Positions 17,182-25,685 of a stretch of DNA of 64,000 nucleotides are shown here, in pieces (the stretch's first letter is position 1; each line of letters begins with the position of its first letter). Source of the DNA: Kribbella aluminosa (GTDB taxonomy: Bacteria; Actinomycetota; Actinomycetes; Propionibacteriales; Kribbellaceae); contig NZ_JAGINT010000002.1 of NCBI RefSeq assembly GCF_017876295.1, positions 744,001 through 808,000 of the forward strand, written 5' to 3'. The position numbers were made by a program, and so were the translations under genes. The notes below the pieces were generated by a model. That model saw nothing but the letters and a program-made list of their open reading frames with translations, did no database searches and was not told the origin of the DNA.

Positions 17182-18476
17182 CTCCAGAGGGACTCGGCGG
17201 CGGCGATGGCGCGGGCCAGGACCAGTTTCACCGGCTGGTTCAGTTCGGTGGCGGCCGCGACGACGTCGTCGTACTCGGGCTGCACGTTGACCACCTGGCC
17301 GTCGTACCGGGCGATCTTCACGCTGATCGGGTGGCCGTCGAGCTTGATCGTGCTGAACTCGCGGTCGGCGGCGTGCTTGCGGATCGGATACTCGCGGAGG
17401 CCGATCGCGGAGGTCTCGGTGAGGACGACCCGGCGTACGGCGTCGGCGTTCGTGCTGGTGACGAGGACCGAGAGGGTGTGCGCGGGGCGGCCCTTCTTCA
17501 TCAGGATCGGGGTCAGCCACGCGTCGGCGGCGCCCGCGGTGAGCAGCTTCGCGAGGACCTGCGGCCACAGGCGGGGGTCGAGGTCGTCGACGTTCGTCTC
17601 GTAGACGAGCTCGGTCGCCGGGCGGTCGGTGGAGTCGCCGATGATCACCCGCAGGATGTTCGGTACCTCGACCGGGTCGCGCCCGCCGGCGCCGACGCCG
17701 GTCGCGGTGACGCGCATCGGCGGCATCGGCCCGTACTCGTCGGCCAGGGTGGCGAGGAGTGCGGCGCCGGTCGGGGTGGTCATCTCGTACGGCGCGGTGC
17801 CGCCGAGGACCGGGGCGCCCGCCTCGGAAACGAGGTGCAGTACGGCGGGGCCCGGGATCGGGATGCCGCCGTGCTGACCGCGGACCTGCTTGCCGCTGCC
17901 GAGCGCGATCGGCGACACCACGACTCGATCCAGCCCGAGGCTCACGGCGGCAGCCGCGACACCCACGATGTCCGCGATCGCATCCAGCGCGCCGACCTCG
18001 TGGAAGTGCACGGTGTCCGGCTCCACCCCGTGCGCCGCCGCCTCCGCCCGAGCCAGCCGCCCGAACGTATCCAGCGCCCGAGCCCGCACAGATTCGTCGA
18101 GCGCAGCCCGCTCCAACAACCGCCGCACATCCGCCCAAGCCCGAGTCGGCCCGGAGTGCGGGTGGTGAGAGGACGTGCCGCCCTCGTGACCACCATCCTC
18201 GCCATGCCCGTGTCCGTGCCCGTGCCCGTGCCCGTGCCCATGACCGTGGCCTGCGTCTGGGATGTTCTCCGGGTGCGGCGTGCCGTTCACCTCGACCGTG
18301 GCTTTGGTGGCGGCGATCTGGTGGCGCGAGGTGCCTGCGACCGTCACCGACAACGAGGGGTCGACGGCGGCGACCGCCGCGTTCACGGACGCCAGGTCGG
18401 CCCCGGCCGAGATCAGAGCGCCGAGGAGCATGTCGCCGGAAGCGCCGGCGGAGCAGTCGAGCCAGGCGGTGCGCAT
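17178..18476 (-). CDS. larC: LarC, nickel-insertion protein of the nickel-pincer cofactor
   Basis: A 432-aa LarC, which inserts nickel into the pyridinium dithiocarboxylate mononucleotide. The start MRTAWLDCSAGASGDMLLGA is diagnostic; DTVHFHEVGALDAIADIVG and YETNVDDLDPRLWP are further family blocks. A His-Gly alternation (residues about 77-92, eight HG pairs) lies between the N-terminal and central domains and probably binds nickel. Unlike the frameshifted larC1/larC2 of Lactobacillus, it is one frame. The start overlaps the larB stop by one base (TGATG). Confidence 0.93.
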   Translation of the reverse strand: MRTAWLDCSAGASGDMLLGALISAGADLASVNAAVAAVDPSLSVTVAGTSRHQIAATKATVEVNGTPHPENIPDAGHGHGHGHGHGHGHGHGEDGGHEGGTSSHHPHSGPTRAWADVRRLLERAALDESVRARALDTFGRLARAEAAAHGVEPDTVHFHEVGALDAIADIVGVAAAAVSLGLDRVVVSPIALGSGKQVRGQHGGIPIPGPAVLHLVSEAGAPVLGGTAPYEMTTPTGAALLATLADEYGPMPPMRVTATGVGAGGRDPVEVPNILRVIIGDSTDRPATELVYETNVDDLDPRLWPQVLAKLLTAGAADAWLTPILMKKGRPAHTLSVLVTSTNADAVRRVVLTETSAIGLREYPIRKHAADREFSTIKLDGHPISVKIARYDGQVVNVQPEYDDVVAAATELNQPVKLVLARAIAAAESLWS

Positions 18477-19192
18477 CAGGCCTCCTTGGTTTCGCGGGGG
18501 CTGGACTGCCGGGCGACCCGAGCGGCGAACACGCCGGCCCCGAACCCGTTGTCGATGTTCACGACGGTCACGCCGGGCGCGCACGAGTTCAGCATCCCGA
18601 GGAGCGCCGCGAGCCCGCCGAACGAAGCGCCGTACCCGACCGACGTCGGCACCGCCACCAGCGGTACGCCGACCAGCCCGCCGACGACGCTCGGCAGCGC
18701 GCCCTCCATCCCGGCGACCACGATCAGGCAGTCCGCCTCCGCGAGCCGCTCGCGGACCCCGAGGATCCGGTGCAGCCCGGCCACGCCGACGTCCGTGATC
18801 ACGTCCACCCCGGCCCCGAACACCCGGGCCGTCGTCGCCGCCTCGGCCGCGACCGGCGCATCCGACGTACCGGCCGCCACGACCGCCACCGTCCCGTGGG
18901 ACGCCGGCGGCTCGCCGAGGATCGCCGTACGCCCGACCGGGTCGACCACCGCCTCCGGCAGCGCGGCCGTCACCGCCGCCTGCGCCTCGTCCGTCAACCG
19001 GGTCGCCAGGACGGCGTGACCGGGGTGGGTGGCGTGCAGGGTACGGAGCAGTTCCACGACCTGAGACGGCGTCTTGCCCGCGCCGTACACCACCTCGGCG
19101 TCGCCGGTGCGCTCCAGCCGGTCGGTGTCGAGCCGGGCGTACCCGAGGTCGTGAACGCCCGGTTGTGGGCCCTGATCAGGCAAATGTGTCAC
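18476..19192 (-). CDS. larB: LarB, pyridinium-3,5-biscarboxylate synthase
   Basis: A 238-aa LarB, related to PurE, which carboxylates nicotinate adenine dinucleotide at the first step of nickel-pincer cofactor synthesis. The N-terminal part (DLGYARLDTDRLERTGDAEV, VYGAGKTPSQ) and the PurE-like core (VAVVAAGTSDAPVAAEAATT, VVAGMEGALPSVVGGLV, PTSVGYGASFGG) match the family well. It is the first gene of a larB-larC pair. The sulfur-transferring LarE and any LarA-type racemase are not in this window. Confidence 0.93.
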   Translation of the reverse strand: MTHLPDQGPQPGVHDLGYARLDTDRLERTGDAEVVYGAGKTPSQVVELLRTLHATHPGHAVLATRLTDEAQAAVTAALPEAVVDPVGRTAILGEPPASHGTVAVVAAGTSDAPVAAEAATTARVFGAGVDVITDVGVAGLHRILGVRERLAEADCLIVVAGMEGALPSVVGGLVGVPLVAVPTSVGYGASFGGLAALLGMLNSCAPGVTVVNIDNGFGAGVFAARVARQSSPRETKEA

Positions 19193-19305
19193 GCCGCGAA
19201 TCTACGTTGCCGCGGCCCGACGTACCGCATCCGTCCCGAACCACGCACGCTGTGCGATCACCTGAACACTCAGGCAGCACATGCGATGCCTTAGGCTCTA
19301 GTCCC

Positions 19306-19791
19306 GTGTCTTCGACGTTAGCCGGTGCCTTCGGGGTCGCCGCCCTCTTTGTGGCGGTGCTTGCCCTGGTTTTCGCGATCCAGGCTCTCCGGGCCCGGAC
19401 GGGCCCGGCTGCGCAGACAACATCCGGTACGCCGCCCGAACCGGAGCCGCAGCCCGCGCAGCCGGAGGCCAGACCCGGCACCGTGAAGTCGGAGCTCCGC
19501 AGGCTCGGCAAGGACCTCGAAGTCACCCGTGGCGAGCTGAAGGAGACCCTGCAGCATCTGGTCGTCGTGCGGTACGACGCGTTCGGCGACACCGGCGGCA
19601 AGCTCTCCTGGTCGATGGCACTGCTCGACGACCACGGCGACGGCGTCGTCCTCACGTCGATCAACAGCCGCGCCGACGCCCGCACGTACGCGAAGGAGAT
19701 CAAGGCCTTCGCCAGCGAGTCGAAGCTCTCCCCCGAAGAGGAAGAAGCCATCGACACCCTCCGCAAGGAAGCCGGCCCAACGGTCGACTGA
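19306..19791 (+). CDS. DUF4446 family membrane protein
   Basis: A 161-aa protein with one N-terminal membrane segment (GVAALFVAVLALVFAIQAL), a Pro/Glu-rich linker and a conserved C-terminal domain containing VVVRYDAFGDTGGKLSWSMA, LLDDHGDGVVLTSINSR and LSPEEEEAI, the DUF4446 signature. The function is unknown. The start is taken as GTG 19306. It is convergent with the PAP2-diacylglycerol kinase gene. Confidence 0.85.
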   Translation: MSSTLAGAFGVAALFVAVLALVFAIQALRARTGPAAQTTSGTPPEPEPQPAQPEARPGTVKSELRRLGKDLEVTRGELKETLQHLVVVRYDAFGDTGGKLSWSMALLDDHGDGVVLTSINSRADARTYAKEIKAFASESKLSPEEEEAIDTLRKEAGPTVD

Positions 19792-19797
19792 CAGGAC

Positions 19798-21396
19798 CTA
19801 CCGCCGCTTGGGGACGCGGGCGGTCAGCGCGCCCGGTTCGATCTCGGTGACCAGGTAGCGGCCGGGACCGATCGGGTCGCCGTCGAGCTGGCGCTGGACG
19901 TCGACGGCGGCGTGGATCTCGACCTTGCGGCCGGTGAAGCGCTCGAGGTACCTGTCGGTGCGCTTGGTGCGGGTCATCATCCCCCACAGGACGATCGGCC
20001 ACTGGGTCACCCGCCGCGGCGCGATCACCACGACGTCGAGCAGGCCGTCGTCGGGGCGGGCGTCGGGCAGCAGCGGGATGTTCGCCTGCAGCATGCCGAC
20101 GTTCCCGACCACCACGGTGCGGACCCGGCGCTCGATCGGCTCGGCGTCGTCGATGGTGATCTGCACCCGCACCGACGGGTGGTTCACGTTCTTCGCGGCC
20201 GACACCAGGTACGCCGTCCACCCGATCTGCTTCTTCAGGTGCGGCGGCGCGTCGGACATGATCGCGGCGTCCAGCCCGAGCCCGGCCATCACCGCGAACC
20301 GGTCGTTGTCCAGCTCGTCGCCGTGCACCGCGACCAGGTCGATCCGGCGGTCGCGGCCCTCGAGGATCCGCTCCAGCGCGTCGTCCAGGTCGAGCGGAAT
20401 GTGCAGGTTGCGGGCCAGCAGGTTCCCGGTACCGGCCGGGATCACGCCGACCGGGATCCCGGTGTGCGCGAGCGCCGAGCAGACCACCCGGACGGTACCG
20501 TCGCCGCCGGCCACCAGCACCAGGTCCGACTGGTTCTCGATCGCCTGCTTCGCCATCGCGTTGCCGGCGTCGTCCTCGCGGGTCTCCAGCCACAGCGGGT
20601 CGTCGTACCCGCGGACCTCGAGCGCCCGCGTCACCTTCCGGCGGAACGCGACGCCGTCGCCGACCTTGATCGGGTTCACGATGACGGCCGCCCGCGGCGG
20701 GGCCGTCGTACCGTCGCCCTCCGACGCCGTATGCCGCCTGCGCCGCCGCCGCAGCCCGGGCCGGAGACCGAAGCCGATCGACGTCGCGGTCAGGAGCGCC
20801 AGCCCGAGCGCCCAGCCGCCGAGCACGTCGGACACGTAGTGCACGTCCAGCGCGATCCGGTCCGCGGACACGATCCACACCACCGCGATCACCGGCAGCA
20901 GCACCAGCAGCCGGAACCGCCGCCGCCAGCCGCGCACCGACGGCAGCACGACGCCGAGCGCCCCGGCCATCACGAACGCGGCCGTCGCATGACCGGAGAC
21001 GTACGAGAACCCGGTCGTCTCGACCAGCATCCCGGCCGGCCGCTCGCGCGCGAAGACCGCCTTCACGACCTGGACGAGTACCAGCTCCGCGACCGCGGAC
21101 GTGAGCAGCCAGATCGTCAGCAGCCGCGCCCGCCGGCGCCACAGGTACGCCGCGACGATCGCGATCACCGCCCGGGTCGTCCACGGCACAGCCACCGCGC
21201 CGATGAACTGCCAGACGTCGACCAGCCCCTCGTGCGCGGCGCCGTACGCGGAGGCGCGCGCCGCGACCGACTGGTCCCACCGGGCGAGCGGAGGCCAGTG
21301 CCCGAACACGAGCACCGTGAGCACCGTGAACGGCACCACACCCAGCGCCACCGTGAGCACACGGCCGGCCGCAGTACTGGGTGGGTGGTGGTTCAT
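19798..21396 (-). CDS. PAP2 phosphatase-diacylglycerol kinase fusion protein
   Basis: A 532-aa fusion. Residues about 1-195 are a membrane PAP2 phosphatase with K-x6-RP (KAVFARERP), a YVSGHATA motif and a DVHYVSD active-site block. After an Arg-rich linker (LRRRRRRH) comes a lipid kinase domain with LVLVAGGDGTVR and GVIPAGTGNLLARNL. Fusions of this kind occur in Actinobacteria and probably act on lipid phosphates at the inner face of the membrane. The start is ATG 21396; an upstream in-frame ATG at 21471 is possible. Confidence 0.87.
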   Translation of the reverse strand: MNHHPPSTAAGRVLTVALGVVPFTVLTVLVFGHWPPLARWDQSVAARASAYGAAHEGLVDVWQFIGAVAVPWTTRAVIAIVAAYLWRRRARLLTIWLLTSAVAELVLVQVVKAVFARERPAGMLVETTGFSYVSGHATAAFVMAGALGVVLPSVRGWRRRFRLLVLLPVIAVVWIVSADRIALDVHYVSDVLGGWALGLALLTATSIGFGLRPGLRRRRRRHTASEGDGTTAPPRAAVIVNPIKVGDGVAFRRKVTRALEVRGYDDPLWLETREDDAGNAMAKQAIENQSDLVLVAGGDGTVRVVCSALAHTGIPVGVIPAGTGNLLARNLHIPLDLDDALERILEGRDRRIDLVAVHGDELDNDRFAVMAGLGLDAAIMSDAPPHLKKQIGWTAYLVSAAKNVNHPSVRVQITIDDAEPIERRVRTVVVGNVGMLQANIPLLPDARPDDGLLDVVVIAPRRVTQWPIVLWGMMTRTKRTDRYLERFTGRKVEIHAAVDVQRQLDGDPIGPGRYLVTEIEPGALTARVPKRR

Positions 21397-21490
21397 GGCC
21401 TGCTCAGATCCCCCCTCGGTGGTGACTGTTGCCAGCCCATCATCCCGAATAGACTTCGCCGCTTCAGACACGCCCCGATACCCTCAGGGT

Positions 21491-22765
21491 GTGATTGACG
21501 CGAAACTGCTCCGTGAGACCCCTGATGTCGTGCGCGCCGCCCTGACCAAGCGCGGCGAGAGTACGGACGTGGTCGACCAGATTCTGGTCGCCGACAGTGC
21601 GCGTCGATCGTCCATCTCCGCCTTCGAGGCGCTCCGGGCCGAGCAGAAGGCGCTCGGAAAGCAGGTCGCCCAGGCCAAGGGTGACGAGCGGGCCGCGCTG
21701 CTGGAGCGCACCAAGACGCTGGCCGCCGAGGTGAAGGCCAACGAGGCCGCCGCGAACGAGGCCGGCAGCCGCTACGACGCGCTGGCCGCCGCGCTGCCGA
21801 ACCTGGTCTCCGACGAGGCCCCGGTGGGCGGCGAGGACGACTTCGTCGTGGTGGAGGAGGTCGGCAAGCCGCGCGACTTCGCCGCCGAGGGGTTCGAGCC
21901 CCGCGACCACCTCGCGCTGGGCGAGCTGCTCGGCGCGATCGACATGGAGCGCGGCGCGAAGATCAGCGGCTCGCGGTTCTACTTCCTCAAGGGCGCCGGG
22001 ATGCTGCTGCAGCTCGGCATGCTGCAACTGGCCGTCCAGCAGGCGGTGGAGAACGGCTTCACCCCGATGATCACGCCGACGCTGGTCAAGCCCGAGGTGA
22101 TGGGCGGCACCGGGTACCTGACGGCGCACGACGACGTCTACCGGCTCGAGGACCCCGAGCTGTACCTGACCGGTACGTCGGAGGTCGCGCTGGCCGGGTA
22201 CCACATGGACGAGATCCTCGACCTGACCAACGGCCCGATCCGGTACGCCGGCTGGTCGTCCTGCTACCGGAAGGAAGCCGGGTCGCACGGGAAGGACACC
22301 CGCGGGATCATCCGCGTCCACCAGTTCGACAAGGTCGAGATGTTCTCCTACTGCAGGCTCGAGGACGCCGCCGCCGAGCACCTGCGGCTGCTGGCCTGGG
22401 AGAAGGAGATGCTCGACAAGATGGAGCTGAGCTACCGGGTGATCGACACCGCCACGGGTGACCTCGGCGTCTCGGCGTACCGGAAGTTCGACTGCGAGGC
22501 GTGGGTGCCGACGCAGGGCCGGTACCGCGAGCTGACCTCGACGTCGAACTGCACGGACTTCCAGGCCCGCCGGCTGAACATCCGGCACCGGGACGCCGAC
22601 GGGAAGACGCAGCCGGTCGCGACGCTGAACGGCACGCTGGCCACCACCCGCTGGATCGTCGCGATCCTGGAGACGCACCAGCTGGCCGACGGCTCGGTCC
22701 GGGTCCCGACCGCACTGCAGCCGTACGTCGGCGGTCGTGAGGTTCTCGAGCCGGTCGCTCGATGA
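21491..22765 (+). CDS. serS: seryl-tRNA synthetase
   Basis: A 424-aa class II synthetase charging tRNA-Ser. The N-terminal coiled-coil arm (residues about 30-100) is followed by motif 2 (GWSSCYRKEAGSHGKDTRG), then TSTSNCTDFQARRLNIRHR and motif 3 around TLNGTLATTRWIVAILE. GTG 21491 is the start (VIDAKLLRETPDVVRAAL). The next gene begins inside its stop codon (ATGA overlap). A seryl-tRNA gene with a UGA anticodon is present at 38757. Confidence 0.97.
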   Translation: MIDAKLLRETPDVVRAALTKRGESTDVVDQILVADSARRSSISAFEALRAEQKALGKQVAQAKGDERAALLERTKTLAAEVKANEAAANEAGSRYDALAAALPNLVSDEAPVGGEDDFVVVEEVGKPRDFAAEGFEPRDHLALGELLGAIDMERGAKISGSRFYFLKGAGMLLQLGMLQLAVQQAVENGFTPMITPTLVKPEVMGGTGYLTAHDDVYRLEDPELYLTGTSEVALAGYHMDEILDLTNGPIRYAGWSSCYRKEAGSHGKDTRGIIRVHQFDKVEMFSYCRLEDAAAEHLRLLAWEKEMLDKMELSYRVIDTATGDLGVSAYRKFDCEAWVPTQGRYRELTSTSNCTDFQARRLNIRHRDADGKTQPVATLNGTLATTRWIVAILETHQLADGSVRVPTALQPYVGGREVLEPVAR

Positions 22766-23550
22766 CGGGACAGCCGACAGTAGTTGCCCTGGACATCGAC
22801 GGCACGCTGATCGACCACGACGACGCGATGTCGCCCGCGGTCCTCGACGCGGTTCGGCGGGCCGCCGCGCAGGTGCCCGTCGTACTGGCCACCGGTCGCG
22901 CCTGGTCGACGACCAAGCCGATCGCCGAGCGGCTGGGGCTGCCGGCCGGCGGATTCGTTGTCTGTAGCAACGGTGCGCGGACGCTGCGGTACCCGGACGG
23001 TGCGGTCGTCGACGAGCGGACCTTCGACCCGTCGACGGTGATCGCGTCGGTGCGCAGGTACGCGCCGAACGCGCGGATGGCGGTCGAGGACAGCGACGGC
23101 AGCTATCTGGTCACCGAGCCGTTCCCGGACGGTGATCTCGGTGTGGGTGCGCGGTTCCGGGTGGTGGGTGACGACGAGCTCGCACCGCAACCCGTGACCA
23201 GGCTGATCATCCGCGACCCGGAGCAGTCCGAGAGCGACTTCGTCCAGCTGGCGGAACGGCTCGGCCTGCACGGGGTCAGCTACTTCGTCGGCTGGACCGC
23301 ATGGCTCGACATCGCACCGGAGGGTGTGGACAAGTCGACGGGCCTCAAGGTCGCGCTCGCGCAGCTCGACCTGGATCCGTCCGGCCTGCTGGCGATCGGC
23401 GACGGCCGCAACGACATCGAGATGCTGACGTACGCCGCTGTCGGCGTCGCGATGGGATCCGCGCCCGAAGAGGTCAAGCTGGCCGCCGACGAGGTCACCA
23501 AGTCGGTCCAGGACGACGGCGTCGCCGCCGTACTCAACCGCTGGTTCTGA
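22762..23550 (+). CDS. HAD-family (Cof-type) phosphatase
   Basis: A 262-aa class IIB HAD hydrolase. Motif I is VVALDIDGTLIDHDD, motif II the T of VVLATGRAW, motif III a Lys in GVDKSTGLKVAL and motif IV LAIGDGRNDIEML. The substrate is unknown; relatives dephosphorylate sugar phosphates or flavins. It is coupled to serS by a 4-bp overlap, so it is constitutively expressed with translation machinery. A strong terminator follows. Confidence 0.9.
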   Translation: MTGQPTVVALDIDGTLIDHDDAMSPAVLDAVRRAAAQVPVVLATGRAWSTTKPIAERLGLPAGGFVVCSNGARTLRYPDGAVVDERTFDPSTVIASVRRYAPNARMAVEDSDGSYLVTEPFPDGDLGVGARFRVVGDDELAPQPVTRLIIRDPEQSESDFVQLAERLGLHGVSYFVGWTAWLDIAPEGVDKSTGLKVALAQLDLDPSGLLAIGDGRNDIEMLTYAAVGVAMGSAPEEVKLAADEVTKSVQDDGVAAVLNRWF

Positions 23551-23596
23551 GTCAAGCACTTTCGGTCACAACCGAATTCCTTGACAGTTGACAAGA

Positions 23597-23638
23597 AAAG
23601 GCCCGGAAATCCTGCGTGTGCAGGATTTCCGGGCCTTT
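23597..23638 (+). terminator. strong intrinsic terminator after serS operon
   Basis: Perfect 19-bp stem: AAAGGCCCGGAAATCCTGC (23597-23615) with its complement at 23620-23638, loop GTGT, ending in CCTTTCC. Its symmetry and A/T flanks suit both strands. Confidence 0.92.
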
Positions 23639-23744
23639 CCACGCCTCAACTTCATTCTTCTCTCTTCTTTCGTCTTGTCTTCGAACCCAGGACGAAAGAA
23701 GAAGGAAGCGGTTACCGATAGTCCGCTGGCGGGCCGAGTATCGG

Positions 23745-24380
23745 TCAGGCGACTCGCGTGCTACCCCGGCGCGGCTGGTGCTGCTCGACGACGGTGTCGA
23801 ACGCGTCCAGCACCGCGGTGACCTGCGGCCGGGGCCGCGGGGTCTTGGCCGCCGGGCTCTGACCGCGGCGGGCGCGCCGCAGGTGCCGCTTCACCGTCGA
23901 CAGCGAGCATCCGAGCCGCATCGCCAGCGACTCCAGGCTGTCGTTGGGGTACTGGGTGCGCAGCCGCAGGACTTCTTCGTGGCTCACCGGCCGGCGCGTC
24001 CCCCGCGCGCCGGCAAGCTGGTCGAAGTCATCGGCCTGCACCTCGACGTTGAGCAGGTTCCGGATCGAACGCCGTTGTGCGGCAGTGGTTCCGGCGACGA
24101 AACCGCTCACGTCGTGCTCCGCGACCGCGCTGTACAGGCAGTCGGTGAAGAGCGGGCAGGAGGCGCACAGCGCCTTCGCTTCGCGGACGAGTTGGTCGTA
24201 CCGCTCGCGGGTACGGCGGGTTGCGGATGCAGGTGGCGGCTCTTCCATCAGACGGTGCTGAAAGACATCGGTCCGGGCGATACAGCCGGTCGTTGCCCCT
24301 TCCCTGTTGGAAGATGTGTCGACAGCCGCTCGAGAGCTACTGCCCCCCGGCCCCGCTAGGTTGGCGCTGTTGACGGTCAT
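23745..24380 (-). CDS. WhiB-family regulator with C-terminal helix-turn-helix
   Basis: A 211-aa WhiB-like iron-sulfur regulator. Four cluster cysteines are present at residues 33, 72, 75 and 81 (GCIART; LCASCPLFTDC), then a turn VSGFVAGTT replacing the usual G[V/I]WGG. Unlike classic WhiB proteins of about 80-130 aa, it carries a long C-terminal extension with a sigma-region-4-like helix-turn-helix (YPNDSLESLAMRLGCSLSTV, then KRHLRRARRG). It may therefore bind DNA itself rather than only through the sigma factor. ATG 24380 is preferred, with GGGGAG upstream. Confidence 0.85.
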   Translation of the reverse strand: MTVNSANLAGPGGSSSRAAVDTSSNREGATTGCIARTDVFQHRLMEEPPPASATRRTRERYDQLVREAKALCASCPLFTDCLYSAVAEHDVSGFVAGTTAAQRRSIRNLLNVEVQADDFDQLAGARGTRRPVSHEEVLRLRTQYPNDSLESLAMRLGCSLSTVKRHLRRARRGQSPAAKTPRPRPQVTAVLDAFDTVVEQHQPRRGSTRVA

Positions 24381-24870
24381 CAAGGCTCCCCAAGTATCAA
24401 GACCCGAGTGAACGAACGGTGAACGACGTTCGCTCGCACGGCTCCACTAGCCGGTGGACCCGCACTTTGTTGCCGGCCCACCCTGTCGTCCCGGGCGTGG
24501 GACGCACCGATCCATAACTCTTGACGTCACTGCCGCGGTTTTGGTTGCAGCCAATTCCGCAACAGTTCTTCGACGCTTGTGTGTACTTCCGGAGGTGGGG
24601 CGGCATCAGTCGCGCTGATCCAGAACACGCATACGACGCGGCCGAACAGCCCCCGGTTCCCCACCAGACCTCCGCATGAAATCACGCGCCAACCGTGCGA
24701 TGCAGGGGAACTTGCTGCCTTTGCAGCATCCTGCCGTAACGGTCTGATGACGTTGTCAAAAGCTCAATCAGAAAAGTCAAAAAGGCCTCAATCCGGGCTC
24801 CAACCGCTTGCGCCCGGCCTACTCGGAAGGGTAGTGCGGGATCGGGTCGCGCGACGTTACGGTTGGGCCT
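24381..24870. other. intergenic region, promoter of the WhiB-like gene
   Basis: 490 bp without a convincing gene. Short open frames here have no family pattern. The first 60 bp hold GAACG-rich repeats (GAACGAACGG, GAACGACGTTCG at about 24413-24432) that could be an operator for the WhiB-like gene. No RNA gene was recognised. The right part must include the promoter of the HAD gene. Confidence 0.5.
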
Positions 24871-25680
24871 GTGACGGCTTCGCAGTACCCCCGCCTGATA
24901 GCCACCGATCTCGACGGAACGCTCGTTCGCAGTGACGGAACGGTGTCCGAGCGCACCCGCGCCGCAGTGCTCGCGGCCCAGACCGCCGGAAGTGTTTTCG
25001 TGATGGTCACCGCCCGGCCACCCCGGTGGCTGCACGACCTCTCGTACCTGGTCGGCGAGCACGGTGTCGCGATTGTTGCCAACGGCGCCATTCTGTACGA
25101 CGTCCTGCACCGCAAGGCGATCCGGACCCGGTTGATCGACCCGGCCGTCGGGCTCGAGGTCGCGCAGGCAATCCGGGCCGCGATTCCCGGCGTACAGTTC
25201 GCCATCGAGCGACCGAACCGCTACGGACAGGAACCGGTCTACCTGAATCGCTGGCCGAAACCCGACGACACGTTGGTCGCGAGCGTCGAGGAACTGCTTG
25301 CGGAGCCGGCCGCAAAACTGTTGGTGCGGCATCCGGGTCTGCCTTCCGACGACCTGCTCGCACTGGTGAATCCGTTGGTCGGCCAACGAGTGACCGCCAG
25401 CCACAGCGGAGGTCACGGTTTGGTGGAGATTTCCGCCACCGGCGTCTCGAAGGCCGCGATGCTCGCCGATTTCGCCGCCACGCAAGGGATCTCGGCTGCT
25501 GAGACGATCGCCTTCGGCGACTCGGTCAACGATCTGCCGATGCTCGCCTGGGCCGGTACCTCGTACGGCGTCGCGAACGCGCACCCCGAAGTACTCGCGG
25601 TCGTCGACCGCACTGCCCCGTCGAACGACGAGGACGGCGTCGCCGCCGTCCTCGAAGAGTTCTTCCAGCCTTTGAAATAA
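24871..25680 (+). CDS. HAD-family (Cof-type) phosphatase
   Basis: A 269-aa class IIB HAD hydrolase, paralogous in type to the one at 22762. Motif I is LIATDLDGTLVRSDG, motif II in VMVTARPPRW, motif III in GVSKAAMLADF and motif IV in IAFGDSVNDLPMLAW. The cap domain lies between residues about 85 and 190. The substrate is unknown. The GTG start at 24871 is in a region with few alternatives. It is convergent with bpa, 5 bp apart. Confidence 0.9.
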   Translation: MTASQYPRLIATDLDGTLVRSDGTVSERTRAAVLAAQTAGSVFVMVTARPPRWLHDLSYLVGEHGVAIVANGAILYDVLHRKAIRTRLIDPAVGLEVAQAIRAAIPGVQFAIERPNRYGQEPVYLNRWPKPDDTLVASVEELLAEPAAKLLVRHPGLPSDDLLALVNPLVGQRVTASHSGGHGLVEISATGVSKAAMLADFAATQGISAAETIAFGDSVNDLPMLAWAGTSYGVANAHPEVLAVVDRTAPSNDEDGVAAVLEEFFQPLK

Positions 25681-25685
25681 GGGGG

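Noticed and set aside
15883..18138. 751-aa minus-strand open frame across the GT-C gene and larC
   Set aside because: It is antisense or out of frame to two clear genes, has Arg/Pro/Gly/Asp-rich composition typical of shadow frames in high-G+C DNA and no domain pattern.
18196..18252. GTGCCC-type short tandem repeat as a CRISPR or microsatellite
   Set aside because: It encodes the His-Gly run of LarC in frame; there are no spacers.
16101..19019. 972-aa plus-strand open frame
   Set aside because: It overlaps the GT-C gene in another frame and runs antisense to larC and larB; Arg-rich throughout, no motif.
24421..24431. GAACGACGTTC as a third LexA box
   Set aside because: The half-sites are separated by three bases, not four, and the flanks do not match TCGAAC/GTTCGA.
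24397..24606. 69-aa minus-strand frame upstream of the WhiB-like gene
   Set aside because: No ribosome-binding site or family pattern; more likely promoter and leader DNA.
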